A DNA stretch of 45,678 nucleotides from Rubrivivax sp. (GTDB lineage: Bacteria; Pseudomonadota; Gammaproteobacteria; Burkholderiales; Burkholderiaceae_C). Each line of letters starts with the position of its first letter. Position 1 is the first letter of the stretch. The stretch spans positions 1-45,678 of the forward strand of contig JADMJD010000017.1 of the NCBI GenBank assembly GCA_018780805.1, read 5' to 3'. Both the position numbers and the translations under genes were made by a program. Below are positions 8,271 through 16,393 of the stretch, piece after piece. The notes below the pieces were generated by a model, which searched no databases, had not been told where the DNA came from, and was given only the letters and a program-made list of their open reading frames with translations.

Positions 8271-9206
8271 ATGGACACCCCTTCCCCCGTCACCCCTGTC
8301 ACAGTCCGCGAGGTCGGCCTGCGCGACGGCCTGCAAAGCATCGCCCGCACCCTGCCGACCGCCCACAAGCTCGATTGGCTGCGCGCGGCGCATGCGGCGG
8401 GCCAACGCGAGATCGAGGTCGGCTCCTTCGTGCCGGCGCGGCTGCTGCCGCAGCTGGCCGACACCGCCGAGCTGGTGGCCGTGGCGCGCACACTGCCCGG
8501 CCTGGTGACCTCGGTGCTGGTGCCCAACCTGAAAGGTGCGCAGGCCGCGCTGGACAGCGGCGCCGATGCGATGCTGCTGCCGCTGTCGGCCAGCCACGCG
8601 CACAGCCTGGCCAACCTGCGCAAGACACCCGACGAGGTGGTGGCCGAGATCGGCCGCATCCGCGCGTTGCGCGACAGCAGCGGCTCATGCTGCCTGATCG
8701 AGGTGGGCCTGAGCACCGCCTTCGGCTGCACGATCCAGGGCCGCGTTGACGAGACCGAGGTGCTGCGCCTGCTGCAGGCCGTGCTGGACGCAGGTGCCGA
8801 GCGTGTCGGCCTGGCCGATACCGTGGGTTATGCCGATCCGCTGCAGGTGGGGCGGTTGTTCGAACGAGCGTTTAAGGTCGCCGGGGATCGCCTGGCCTGC
8901 GGCCACTTCCACGACACCCGCGGCCTCGGCCTGGCCAACGTGTTCGCGGCCTGGCAGGTGGGTGTGCGCCGCTTCGACGCCTGCCTGGCCGGCATCGGCG
9001 GCTGCCCGCATGCACCGGGTGCGAGTGGCAACGTGGCCACCGAAGACGTCGCTTACCTGTTCGCCAGCATGGGGGTGCCCACCGGGCTGGACTTCGACGC
9101 GCTGATCGCGCTGCGCAGCCAGGTGGTGCAGTGGCTGGCAGGTGAGGCCACACACGGCGCCATCGCCCGCGCCGGGCTGCCCAAGACGATGAAGGAGGCC
9201 GCATGA
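8271..9206 (+). CDS. HMG-CoA-lyase family protein (candidate citramalyl-CoA lyase)
   Basis: A 311-residue DRE-TIM-type lyase. The chosen start is ATG 8271 (MDTPSPVTPVTVREVGLRDG); an in-frame GTG at 8238 is possible but would extend into the operator region. Conserved residues include REVGLRDGLQ (metal and acid-base Arg-Asp), CGHFHDTRGLGLAN (metal histidines), and the catalytic loop GGCPHAPGASGNVATED. The family cleaves 3-hydroxy-3-methylglutaryl-CoA to acetyl-CoA and acetoacetate, but members coupled to class III CoA-transferases can be (R)-citramalyl-CoA lyases giving acetyl-CoA and pyruvate. The gene overlaps the CoA-transferase by four bases. The family is certain; the substrate is inferred from context. 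Confidence 0.9.
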   Translation: MDTPSPVTPVTVREVGLRDGLQSIARTLPTAHKLDWLRAAHAAGQREIEVGSFVPARLLPQLADTAELVAVARTLPGLVTSVLVPNLKGAQAALDSGADAMLLPLSASHAHSLANLRKTPDEVVAEIGRIRALRDSSGSCCLIEVGLSTAFGCTIQGRVDETEVLRLLQAVLDAGAERVGLADTVGYADPLQVGRLFERAFKVAGDRLACGHFHDTRGLGLANVFAAWQVGVRRFDACLAGIGGCPHAPGASGNVATEDVAYLFASMGVPTGLDFDALIALRSQVVQWLAGEATHGAIARAGLPKTMKEAA

Positions 9207-10393
9207 CCGCTCCTCAGCCGCTGCAAGGGCTCCGCGTGGTGGAGTTCACCCACATGGTCATGGGCCCAACCTGCGGCATGGTGCTGGCCGACCTGGGCGC
9301 CGAGGTCATCAAGGTCGAGCCGATCGAAGGTGAAGGCACACGCCGCCTGCTGGGTGCCGGCGCCGGTTTTTTCCCGATGTTCAACCGCAACAAAAAGAGC
9401 ATCGGCGTCGACCTCAAGCAACCCGAAGGTGCCGAGGTCGCGCGCCGGCTGGCCGCCAGTGCCGACGTCGTGGCGCAGAACTTCAAACCCGGTGCGCTGA
9501 AGAAGTTCGGCCTCGACTACAACAGCCTGAACGTGGCCAACCCGCGGCTGATCTACGTCAGCCACCAGGGGTTCCTGCCCGGCCCCTACGAACACCGCAC
9601 GGCGCTGGACGAGGTGGTGCAGATGATGGGCGGCCTGGCCTACATGACCGGCCGCCCCGGCGACCCGCTGCGCGCCGGCACCAGCGTCAACGACATCATG
9701 GGCGGTCTGTTCGGCGCCATTGGTGCGCTGGGCGCGCTGATCCAGCGCGGCATCAGCGGCCGTGGCATGGAGGTGCAAAGCGCGCTCTACGAGAACAACG
9801 TGTTCCTGATGGGCCAGCACATGCTGCAGTACGCGATGACCGGCCAGCACCCGAACCCGATGCCGGCGCGTGACAACCCCTGGGCCGTGTACGACGTGTT
9901 CACGGTGAAAGACGGCGAGCAGATCTTCCTGGCCGCGGTGAGCGATGCCCAGTTCGCGACCATGTGCGATGCACTCGGTTTTGCCGACCTGAAGGCCGAT
10001 CCGCTGCTGCAGACCAACAATGATCGGGTGCGCCTGCGCCCGCAGCTGCTGGCCACGCTGCGTGAACGCCTGGCGCACCGGCCGGCGGCCGAGCTGGCGG
10101 CGGTCTTCGAAGCCGCCGGCCTGCCGTTTGCGCCCATCCGCCGGCCCGAGGACCTGCTGGACGACCCGCATCTGCTGGCCACCGGCGGCCTGAGCGACAT
10201 CACCCTGCCCGACGGCGACCGCGCTGGCGAGACCGTGAAGACCACGCTGTTCCCGATCACGATGGCCGGCGAGCGCCTGGGTGTGCGGCTGCAGCCGCCG
10301 CCCTTCGGTGCCCACACGACCGCGTTGCTGCAAGGCCTGGGCTACGCTGACGAACAGATCGACCAATTCAGACAACAGGCCGTGGTGGCCTGA
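9203..10393 (+). CDS. Class III (CaiB/BaiF) CoA-transferase
   Basis: A 396-residue enzyme that moves CoA between carboxylic acids through an aspartyl-CoA thioester. The N-terminus LQGLRVVEFTHMVMGPTCGMVLADLGAEVIKVE is typical. The likely catalytic Asp164 lies in TSVNDIMGG, where the family places its nucleophile. It starts with an ATGA overlap on the lyase gene, so the pair probably activates an acid and then cleaves the CoA ester. In Chloroflexus a transferase of this class makes citramalyl-CoA for a lyase of the neighbouring family, a precedent for the role suggested here. The stop codon lies inside the first of three 26-base hairpin repeats. Confidence 0.92.
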   Translation: MTAPQPLQGLRVVEFTHMVMGPTCGMVLADLGAEVIKVEPIEGEGTRRLLGAGAGFFPMFNRNKKSIGVDLKQPEGAEVARRLAASADVVAQNFKPGALKKFGLDYNSLNVANPRLIYVSHQGFLPGPYEHRTALDEVVQMMGGLAYMTGRPGDPLRAGTSVNDIMGGLFGAIGALGALIQRGISGRGMEVQSALYENNVFLMGQHMLQYAMTGQHPNPMPARDNPWAVYDVFTVKDGEQIFLAAVSDAQFATMCDALGFADLKADPLLQTNNDRVRLRPQLLATLRERLAHRPAAELAAVFEAAGLPFAPIRRPEDLLDDPHLLATGGLSDITLPDGDRAGETVKTTLFPITMAGERLGVRLQPPPFGAHTTALLQGLGYADEQIDQFRQQAVVA

Positions 10394-10446
10394 GCAGACA
10401 ACAGGCCGTGGTGGCCTGAGCAGACAACAGGCCGCGGTGGCCTGAA
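10369..10446 (+). repeat. Three tandem 26-base hairpin units at the CoA-transferase 3' end
   Basis: Units at 10369-10394, 10395-10420 and 10421-10446. Units 1 and 2 are identical; unit 3 differs by one loop base and the last base. Each holds CAGGCC, a 5-base loop, then GGCCTG, so the transcript could form three successive 6-bp stem-loops just before the next gene's ribosome site. Unit 1 includes the last codons and stop of the CoA-transferase. The array may stabilise or attenuate the mRNA between the transferase and the TctC gene. Confidence 0.92.
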
Positions 10447-10462
10447 AACGGAGACGACGAAC

Positions 10463-11422
10463 ATGAACCAACTCACCCGACGCGCCTTGATCGCGGCCGT
10501 CGCGCTGGCCTTGGCGGCCAGCGCGACGGCCCAGGACAAGACCATCCGCATCATCCTGCCCAACGCCACCGGCTCGGGCGTAGACGCCATCACCCGCAGC
10601 GTGCAGCCGGCGCTGGCCAAGGCGCTGGGCCATTCCATCATCGTGGACAACCAGCCCGGCGCCGGTGGCATCGTCGGCCTGCAGCAGCTGGTGCGCTCGC
10701 CGGCCGATGGCCTGGCGCTGAGCGTGGTGTCCAACAACGTCGTCATCTTCCCCAGCGTGCTGAAGAAGATGCCGTTCGACATGCCGGCCGACTTCACGCC
10801 GATCTCGGTGGTGGGTTACACGCCCATCGTGCTGGTGGTCAACGCCAAGGTGCCGGCCAACAACGCCAAGGAACTGATCGCGCTGCTGAAGGCCAAGAAT
10901 GGCGAGATGAACTACGCCTCGGGCGGCAACGGCACCATCCTGCACCTGGCCTCGGCGATGTTCCTGGACGAAGCCGGTGTCGCCGCACGCCACATCCCGT
11001 ACAAGGGTGTGGGCCCGATGCTGACCGACCTGATCGGCGGCCAAGTGGACTTTGCCACCGCGGCGCTGCCCAGTGTGCAGGCGCACCTGAAGGCGGGCAC
11101 GCTGAAGGCCATCGGCATCGCCACCGCACAGCGTGCCGGCGCGGCGCCGGAGATCCCGACCTTCGTCGAACAAGGCCTGCCCAATTACGTGATGGAAGCC
11201 TGGTTTGCCTTTGTCGGCCCCAAGGGCCTGCCGCCGGCCGAGGTGCAACGTGTGCACGCCGCCGTCGTCACCGCCTTCGCCGACCCCGAGGTCAAGGCCA
11301 CGATGGACAAGATGGGCAACGTGATCAACGTGCAGCCGGTCGACAAGGCCATGCCCTTCTTCCGCAGCGAGATGGCCAAGTACGCGGCGCTGGTGAAGAA
11401 GGCGGGTGTCGAGGCGCAGTGA
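10463..11422 (+). CDS. TctC/Bug-family periplasmic solute-binding protein
   Basis: A 319-residue binding protein with signal peptide MNQLTRRALIAAVALALAAS ending at ATAQ. Family motifs are IRIILPNATGSGVDAITR, VDNQPGAGGIVGLQQLVRSP, ARHIPYKGVGPMLTDLIGGQ and the EIPTFVEQGLPNYV segment. It lies between the CoA-transferase and the hydro-lyase, and its TGA overlaps the GTG start of the latter, so it belongs to the same operon. It probably captures the pathway's dicarboxylate in the periplasm. No TctA or TctB permease genes are present, so the membrane partner must be elsewhere. Confidence 0.93.
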   Translation: MNQLTRRALIAAVALALAASATAQDKTIRIILPNATGSGVDAITRSVQPALAKALGHSIIVDNQPGAGGIVGLQQLVRSPADGLALSVVSNNVVIFPSVLKKMPFDMPADFTPISVVGYTPIVLVVNAKVPANNAKELIALLKAKNGEMNYASGGNGTILHLASAMFLDEAGVAARHIPYKGVGPMLTDLIGGQVDFATAALPSVQAHLKAGTLKAIGIATAQRAGAAPEIPTFVEQGLPNYVMEAWFAFVGPKGLPPAEVQRVHAAVVTAFADPEVKATMDKMGNVINVQPVDKAMPFFRSEMAKYAALVKKAGVEAQ

Positions 11423-13380
11423 ACGAAGACGCCCCCAAGGCGCCTGCGGCGTCGCCCCCCCGGGGAGGAGTGCCCGGCTTGGGGCGGCCCGGCGCCGGGC
11501 GGCTCCTGTACCTCAGCGCCGACCCGGCGCGGGTACGGGCGCAGCTGGCCGGCCAGTGTCTGACGCTGGCCGAAGCCGGCCCGCGGCGCGACGACATTTC
11601 CACCGACGAGATCTCGCCGCTGCCGGCGATGGTGCACTTTGACGCGACGCTGGGCCGCTTTGCCCACACTGGGTTCACGGCCGGCGGTGAACGCCCCATC
11701 GCACGCGATGCGCTGCAGCAGGCAGGCGTCACGGTGCTGGTGGGCGGCCGGCGCTATGGCAAGGGCAGTTCGCGTGAACACAGCCCGCTGGCCGAGCTGT
11801 CCGCCGGCATCCGGCTGGTGGTGGCGGAAAGCTTCGAGCGCATCTACCGCCAGAACGCCGACAACCTGGGCCTGTGGACCAGCACCGACCTGGGCCTGCT
11901 GCTGCGCCTGGAACGCGGCGAATCGGTGACGCTGGAGGAGGTGCTGGCCGGCCGTGATGTACAAGCGTCGGCCATCTTGCGGGCCGGTGGCTTGTTGGCC
12001 TTCGGCACGGGCCCCACGCTGCCGGCGCCGGCACCCGCCGAGGGCCCGAAGACCCTGTTCCAGAAGATCATCGAGCGCCACACGCTGAACCCCGGCTTCG
12101 TGCGCGTGGACCGGCGCTTCATCCACGAGTACTACACCGGCATGTGCGACCACCTGCTGGCGGCGCACTTCGGGCCGGCTTACACGCTGCACGACCCGGC
12201 CAGCATCCTGTGTTTCGAGGACCACCTGGCCTATGTGGACCGCAGCCCGGTGCATGTGGCGCAGGGGCTGGTGGGCGGTGCACGGCGCCTGGGCCAGGCG
12301 CACCGCAACTTCGTGGCCCGCCACGGCCTGCTCGACCACGGGCCGAACGACTGCCGTGAAGGCGGCGACGGTGCGCAAGGCATCTCCCACGCGCTGATGA
12401 CCGAGCGGTATGCGCTGCCGGGCGAGCTGATCGTCGGCACCGATTCCCACACCCCGCACAGCGGTGCGCTGGGCTGCGTGGCCTTCGGCGTGGGCAGCAC
12501 CGAGATGGCCAACGCCTTCGTCACCGGCGCCGTGCGCTGCGGCATGCCCGAGGTGCTGCGCATCGAGGTGCAGGGCCGGTTGCCACCGGGTGTGAGCGCC
12601 AAGGACCTGGTGCTGCACCTGCTGGCCCTGCCCGCGCTGCGCGCCGGTGCCGGCGTGGGGCGTGTGTTCGAGTTCGCCGGTCCGGCCATCGTGGCACTGG
12701 GCACCGACGAACGGGCCACGCTGTGCAACATGACGGCCGAGCTGGGCGGTTTCACCGGCCTGGTGGCACCCGATGCCGAGACGCAGCGCTTCCTGCGCGA
12801 ACGGCGTGGCCTCGACGTCGAGATCGACGCGTGGATGTGCAGCGACCCCGGCGCGCCGTATGCCGATGTGATCACGGTGGACGCAGCAGCGCTGTCGCCC
12901 ATGGTGGCCCGCCCCGGCGACCCCGGCCTGGGGGTGGCGCTGGCCGACCTGGCCCAGCGCCCGCCGGTGGACATCGCTTACGGCGGCAGCTGCACCGCCG
13001 GCAAACGCGAGGATTTCGCCCAGTACCACGCGGTGCTGGCCTGGGCTGCTGCACGCGGCCTGACCGTGGCACCGCATACCACGCTGTACCTGCAGTTCGG
13101 CACCGCCGACGTGGCGGCCCATTGCGCGGCACAGGGCTGGCTGGCCGCCTTCCACGCCGTCGGCGCACAGCTGCTGCAGCCGGCCTGCGGCGCCTGTGCC
13201 AACTGCGGCCCGGGTGCATCCACGGCCGCCGAGCAGGTGACGGTGAGCGCCATCAACCGCAACTTTCCCGGCCGCTCCGGCCCGGGCGCGGTGTGGCTGG
13301 CCAGCCCGGCCACCGTGGCCGCCAGCGCAGTGCTGGGGCGGCTGGGTTCATTTGAGGAATTGCAACGTCAATCCGGGTGA
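11419..13380 (+). CDS. Aconitase-superfamily hydro-lyase with fused LeuD-like then LeuC-like domains
   Basis: A 653-residue [4Fe-4S] hydro-lyase. The GTG at 11419 overlaps the TctC stop (GTGA). A swivel (LeuD-like) domain comes first: DDISTDEISPLP near residues 58-69 and GGRRYGKGSSREHSPLAE near 113-130. The catalytic LeuC-like domain follows from about residue 210, with HALMTERYALPGELIVGTDSHTPHSGALG. Cluster ligands look intact: Cys525 in GGSCTAGK, and Cys590 and Cys593 in CGACANCGPG. The order is the reverse of ordinary aconitase A; AcnB also has its swivel first but carries an extra helical domain. Isopropylmalate-isomerase relatives hydrate citraconate to (R)-citramalate, which would feed the neighbouring CoA-transferase and lyase. 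About 25 N-terminal residues come from a palindromic repeat. Confidence 0.88.
   Translation: MNEDAPKAPAASPPRGGVPGLGRPGAGRLLYLSADPARVRAQLAGQCLTLAEAGPRRDDISTDEISPLPAMVHFDATLGRFAHTGFTAGGERPIARDALQQAGVTVLVGGRRYGKGSSREHSPLAELSAGIRLVVAESFERIYRQNADNLGLWTSTDLGLLLRLERGESVTLEEVLAGRDVQASAILRAGGLLAFGTGPTLPAPAPAEGPKTLFQKIIERHTLNPGFVRVDRRFIHEYYTGMCDHLLAAHFGPAYTLHDPASILCFEDHLAYVDRSPVHVAQGLVGGARRLGQAHRNFVARHGLLDHGPNDCREGGDGAQGISHALMTERYALPGELIVGTDSHTPHSGALGCVAFGVGSTEMANAFVTGAVRCGMPEVLRIEVQGRLPPGVSAKDLVLHLLALPALRAGAGVGRVFEFAGPAIVALGTDERATLCNMTAELGGFTGLVAPDAETQRFLRERRGLDVEIDAWMCSDPGAPYADVITVDAAALSPMVARPGDPGLGVALADLAQRPPVDIAYGGSCTAGKREDFAQYHAVLAWAAARGLTVAPHTTLYLQFGTADVAAHCAAQGWLAAFHAVGAQLLQPACGACANCGPGASTAAEQVTVSAINRNFPGRSGPGAVWLASPATVAASAVLGRLGSFEELQRQSG
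11430..11503 (+). repeat. Palindromic repeat family A, copy 1 (coding)
   Basis: Contains the core TTGGGGCGGCCCGGC at 11479-11493, identical to the core of copy 3. The flanking arms GTGCCCGGC and GCCGGGCGG pair over seven bases. The copy supplies the low-complexity N-terminus (APKAPAASPPRGGVPGLG) of the hydro-lyase. Confidence 0.8.
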
Positions 13381-13447
13381 TTCCGTGGCACCGGCGTCAT
13401 GCCAACGCATGACACTCAGGGATGACCCTGATGCGTGGAGACCTCCT
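13381..13447 (+). promoter_or_regulatory. Two hairpins ahead of the binding-protein gene
   Basis: GTCATG-N6-CATGAC at 13396-13413 and TCAGGG-N4-CCCTGA at 13416-13431 lie between the hydro-lyase stop and the ribosome site GGAG at 13437. They could tune expression of the last operon gene relative to the enzymes. Neither has a following T-run, so a simple intrinsic terminator is unlikely. Confidence 0.5.
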
Positions 13448-14548
13448 GTGAAAGCATGCCTGTTCGCCGTCTGGTTGTTGTGCGCCACGCTGGGCGCCCA
13501 CGCCCAGATCCTCATCGGCCAGACCGCCGGCTTCAGCGGCGCGGTGGCTGCAGGTGTCAAGGAAACGACCGACGGCGCGCAGCTCTACCTCGACGCCATC
13601 AACGCCGACGGTGGCATCGGCGGCCAGAAGATCGAACTGGTGTCGCTGGACGACGGCTTCGACCCGAAGAAGGCCGGCGAAAACGCCAAGGTCCTGATCG
13701 CTGAACGCAAAGTGGTGGCGTTGTTCCTGACCCGCGGCACACCGCATGCCCAGGCCATCATGCCGCTGCTCACGCAGTACGGCGTGCCGCTGGTGGGCCC
13801 GTCCACCGGCGCCATGGTGCTGCACGAGCCCGTGCACCCCTGGGTCTTCAACGTGCGCGCCACCTACCAGCGCGAGGCGGAACGTGCGGTGGCGCACCTG
13901 AACGTGATCGGCGTCACCCGCATCGGCGTGGTGCACGTGGACGACAGCTTCGGCGCCGACCTGCTGGCCGGCGCACGCCGCGGCTTCGAGGCCGCCAAGC
14001 TGAGCCCGGCCTTTGTGGCCAAGTTCGACCGCAGCAAACCCGACTTCAGCAACGTCGCGCCCATCGCGGCGCAGGCCAACCCGCAGGCGGTGCTGTTCAT
14101 CGGCTCGGGCAAGGCGGTGGTGGACGGCATCACCGCACTGCGCGCCAAGGGCGTCACGGCGCAGATCGTCACCTTCTCCAACAACGCCTCGGGCGGCTTC
14201 ATCCAGTCGCTGGGCGCCAACGCCCGCGGTGTGATCGTGGCCCAGGTCTTTCCGTTCGAACGCTCCATGGCCACCGGCTTCGTGAAGCAGGCGGCCGAGC
14301 TGGCCAAGGCCAAGAACATCGAGCTCAGCCCGGCCATGCTGGAAGGGTTTGCCGCCGCCAAGGTGCTGGTGGCCGGCCTGCAGCGCGCCGGCTCACCCGT
14401 CACGCGCGACAGCCTGCAGAAGGCGCTGAACGGCCTGAACCGGCTCGATCTGGGCGGGATCGAGCTCGGCTATTCGGCCAAGGACCACACCGGGCTGGAT
14501 TTCGTCGACCTCTCGATCATCGGGTCCAGCGGCAAGTTCGTCCGTTAG
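13448..14548 (+). CDS. ABC transporter substrate-binding protein (Liv/amide type, orphan)
   Basis: A 366-residue type I periplasmic binding protein. The GTG at 13448 is chosen because GGAG lies seven bases upstream and the product begins with a clean signal peptide, MKACLFAVWLLCATLGAHAQ. An upstream in-frame ATG at 13409 would place polar residues before the signal. Family sequence includes ILIGQTAGFSGAVAAGVKE and YLDAINADGGIGGQKIELV, followed by DDGFDPKKAGENAK. It is the last gene of the lyase/CoA-transferase operon but has no permease or ATPase partners there. It may use the Liv-type permease encoded on the opposite strand or a distant one. Its stop overlaps the convergent lipase gene. Confidence 0.88.
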   Translation: MKACLFAVWLLCATLGAHAQILIGQTAGFSGAVAAGVKETTDGAQLYLDAINADGGIGGQKIELVSLDDGFDPKKAGENAKVLIAERKVVALFLTRGTPHAQAIMPLLTQYGVPLVGPSTGAMVLHEPVHPWVFNVRATYQREAERAVAHLNVIGVTRIGVVHVDDSFGADLLAGARRGFEAAKLSPAFVAKFDRSKPDFSNVAPIAAQANPQAVLFIGSGKAVVDGITALRAKGVTAQIVTFSNNASGGFIQSLGANARGVIVAQVFPFERSMATGFVKQAAELAKAKNIELSPAMLEGFAAAKVLVAGLQRAGSPVTRDSLQKALNGLNRLDLGGIELGYSAKDHTGLDFVDLSIIGSSGKFVR

Positions 14549-15507
14549 CGTTTCAGGAAGTCCAGCGTCGCCTGCCACGCGGCGGGTGAATTCAGGATGC
14601 CCAGGTGCGCACTGCCCAGCACCGGGTCGAAGGCACCCTGCCCGGTCAGGTTGACCGTCTTGGCACCCTTCAACAACGCGCTGCCGCTGAAGTCGTTCGG
14701 CTGCCCGTCCCTGTCCATCGCCGGCACGGGCGTGAAAAAACCGTCCTGCGCCGAGAAGTAGACAAAGCTGGTGTCGGCGTTGCGGATCACCAGGGTCTTG
14801 GTGGACCCGGCCAGTTCACCGGCGCCGCCCGGGCCGTTGAGCTGCTGCAGGAAAGGCGTGTTCGGCGAGCCCAGCTCCTGGCAGACGTCCGAGCTGGGCG
14901 TGAAACCGCCGAAATCGGGCAGCTGGTAATAGTTGGCCGGGTCGGGGCTGCAGTTGATGATGCCGTGGTGCGGGCTGTCGATGCTGACCAGGCGGCGCAC
15001 GGTCTTGGTGGCGCGGTCCTGGCGCATCCACTCGCGCGCCAGCGTGCCGCCCAGGCTGTGGCCGACGATGTCGACCTGCGTGGCGCCGGTGTAGGCCAGC
15101 ACGGCGGCGACAAAACGCCGCAGGTCGGGCACGTTGGCCTGGTTGGTATGGCCAATGCGGGCGCGGCGTGTGTTGTCGCCGGCCAGATCGCACTGGTCGC
15201 CCTGGTAACCCAGGCCCCACAGCTCGCCGGGGGTGTAGCCGTTGTCGGCCAGGTACTGCGCCAGCGCCTGGATCTTGCCATTGGTGGCGCTGCAGGGTGT
15301 GGCGTAGGGCACGTCGTTGTTGCCGTGCAGCAGGATCACGGGCACGCGGGCGACCGGGCCGGCCGCGCCGAAGCCGATCACCGGCTTCTGCAGCGTGGCG
15401 TCTTCGATGACCGGGAAGTCGGCGGGGAACGTGGTACCCACCGTGCCTGCGGCCTGGGCCGTGGCGGTGAGCAGCAAGGTGGTCAGCAGCGTCAGAGTCT
15501 TCTTCAT
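14545..15507 (-). CDS. Secreted lipase/esterase, PhaZ7-like
   Basis: A 320-residue exported hydrolase with signal peptide MKKTLTLLTTLLLTATAQA. The fold is alpha/beta-hydrolase: VPVILLHGNNDVPY carries the oxyanion region and TGATQVDIVGHSLGGTLA holds the Ser nucleophile. A C-terminal GSAHLGIL could give the histidine. The pairing of HGNxD with TGxxQVDIVxHS is what I recall from the Paucimonas PhaZ7 PHB depolymerase and related lipases, so an outside-the-cell polyester or lipid substrate is plausible. It is the last gene of the minus-strand operon that starts with the ABC binding protein, 43 bases after the cytoplasmic hydrolase gene. The substrate assignment is inference. Confidence 0.85.
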   Translation of the reverse strand: MKKTLTLLTTLLLTATAQAAGTVGTTFPADFPVIEDATLQKPVIGFGAAGPVARVPVILLHGNNDVPYATPCSATNGKIQALAQYLADNGYTPGELWGLGYQGDQCDLAGDNTRRARIGHTNQANVPDLRRFVAAVLAYTGATQVDIVGHSLGGTLAREWMRQDRATKTVRRLVSIDSPHHGIINCSPDPANYYQLPDFGGFTPSSDVCQELGSPNTPFLQQLNGPGGAGELAGSTKTLVIRNADTSFVYFSAQDGFFTPVPAMDRDGQPNDFSGSALLKGAKTVNLTGQGAFDPVLGSAHLGILNSPAAWQATLDFLKR

Positions 15508-15550
15508 GCCTGTCTCCTGGGGATGGTGGTCAAGCGGGCGAAGCGGCTCT

Positions 15551-16393
15551 TCAGCCGCCGATGAAAAACCGTTCGACGAGGCCGATCTGCGCCTCGGTGT
15601 TCAGCGCCGGTGCGTGGCCGCAGCCGGGGATGGTGGCCACCACGGCGCGCGGGCCGCGGGTGCGCATGGCCTCGGCGGTCTGCGGCAGCAGCAGGTCGGA
15701 GTGTTCGCCGCGCAGGCACAGCACCGGGATGTCCAGGCTGTCCCAGGCCGTCCACTGGTCGTAGTCCTGCGGGTGGTGGATGAACTGCTGCACCATCGCC
15801 GGGTCGTAATGCGGTGTCCAGCGGCCGTCCGGCAATCGGCGCGCGGAGGTTTCGGTGAGCAGCCGCCATTGATCGTCCGGGAGCCAGCCATACGGCGCGT
15901 AGACGGTGCGGAAAAAGCCCTCCAGCTCGGCCATCGTCGCAAAGGCCGGCGGGTTGCCGGCGTAGCTGCGGATGCGCTGCACCGCCGGGTCGGCCAACTG
16001 CGGGCCGATGTCGTTGAGCACCAGCCGGCGGATGCGGCCACGCAGCGATCCGGCCGCGGCCTTCAGGCCGATGGCGCCGCCCATCGAGGTGCCCAGCCAC
16101 AGGCAGTCGGCAATGCCCAGCTGGTCCAGCAGCGCCACCGCCAGTTTTTCGTAGAAGGCCAGGCAGTACTCCGCCTGCGGCTCGGGGCTCCATTGGCTCA
16201 GGCCACGGCCCAGCGTGTCGGGGCAGATCACACGCCAGCGCTGCGCCAGCACGGGTGCGATGGCGTCCATGTCGCGCCCGGTGCGGGCCAGGCCGTGCCA
16301 GGCGATCACCACCTCGTCATGCTCGGCCCCCCACTGCGTGTAGTGGATCTCGCGGCCTTCGCAGACCAGGTAGTGGGAGCTCGGTTCCGTCAT
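15551..16393 (-). CDS. Cytoplasmic alpha/beta-hydrolase at the end of the transporter operon
   Basis: A 280-residue hydrolase without a signal peptide. The ATG at 16393 overlaps the livM stop (ATGA). Motifs are VVIAWHGLARTGRD (oxyanion loop), LWLGTSMGGAIG (GxSxG nucleophile), LRGEHSDLLLP (acid residue region), and PGCGHAPAL (catalytic His). The family includes meta-cleavage-product hydrolases, lactonases and small esterases. Coupling to the permease gene suggests it processes the imported compound inside the cell; if the imported species is a hydroxyacid oligomer, it would be an oligomer hydrolase. That role is a hypothesis from context. Confidence 0.87.
   Translation of the reverse strand: MTEPSSHYLVCEGREIHYTQWGAEHDEVVIAWHGLARTGRDMDAIAPVLAQRWRVICPDTLGRGLSQWSPEPQAEYCLAFYEKLAVALLDQLGIADCLWLGTSMGGAIGLKAAAGSLRGRIRRLVLNDIGPQLADPAVQRIRSYAGNPPAFATMAELEGFFRTVYAPYGWLPDDQWRLLTETSARRLPDGRWTPHYDPAMVQQFIHHPQDYDQWTAWDSLDIPVLCLRGEHSDLLLPQTAEAMRTRGPRAVVATIPGCGHAPALNTEAQIGLVERFFIGG

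Noticed and set aside
10369..10446. CRISPR-like array
   Set aside because: Units are directly adjacent with no spacers, only three copies, and they begin inside a coding sequence. No cas genes are present.
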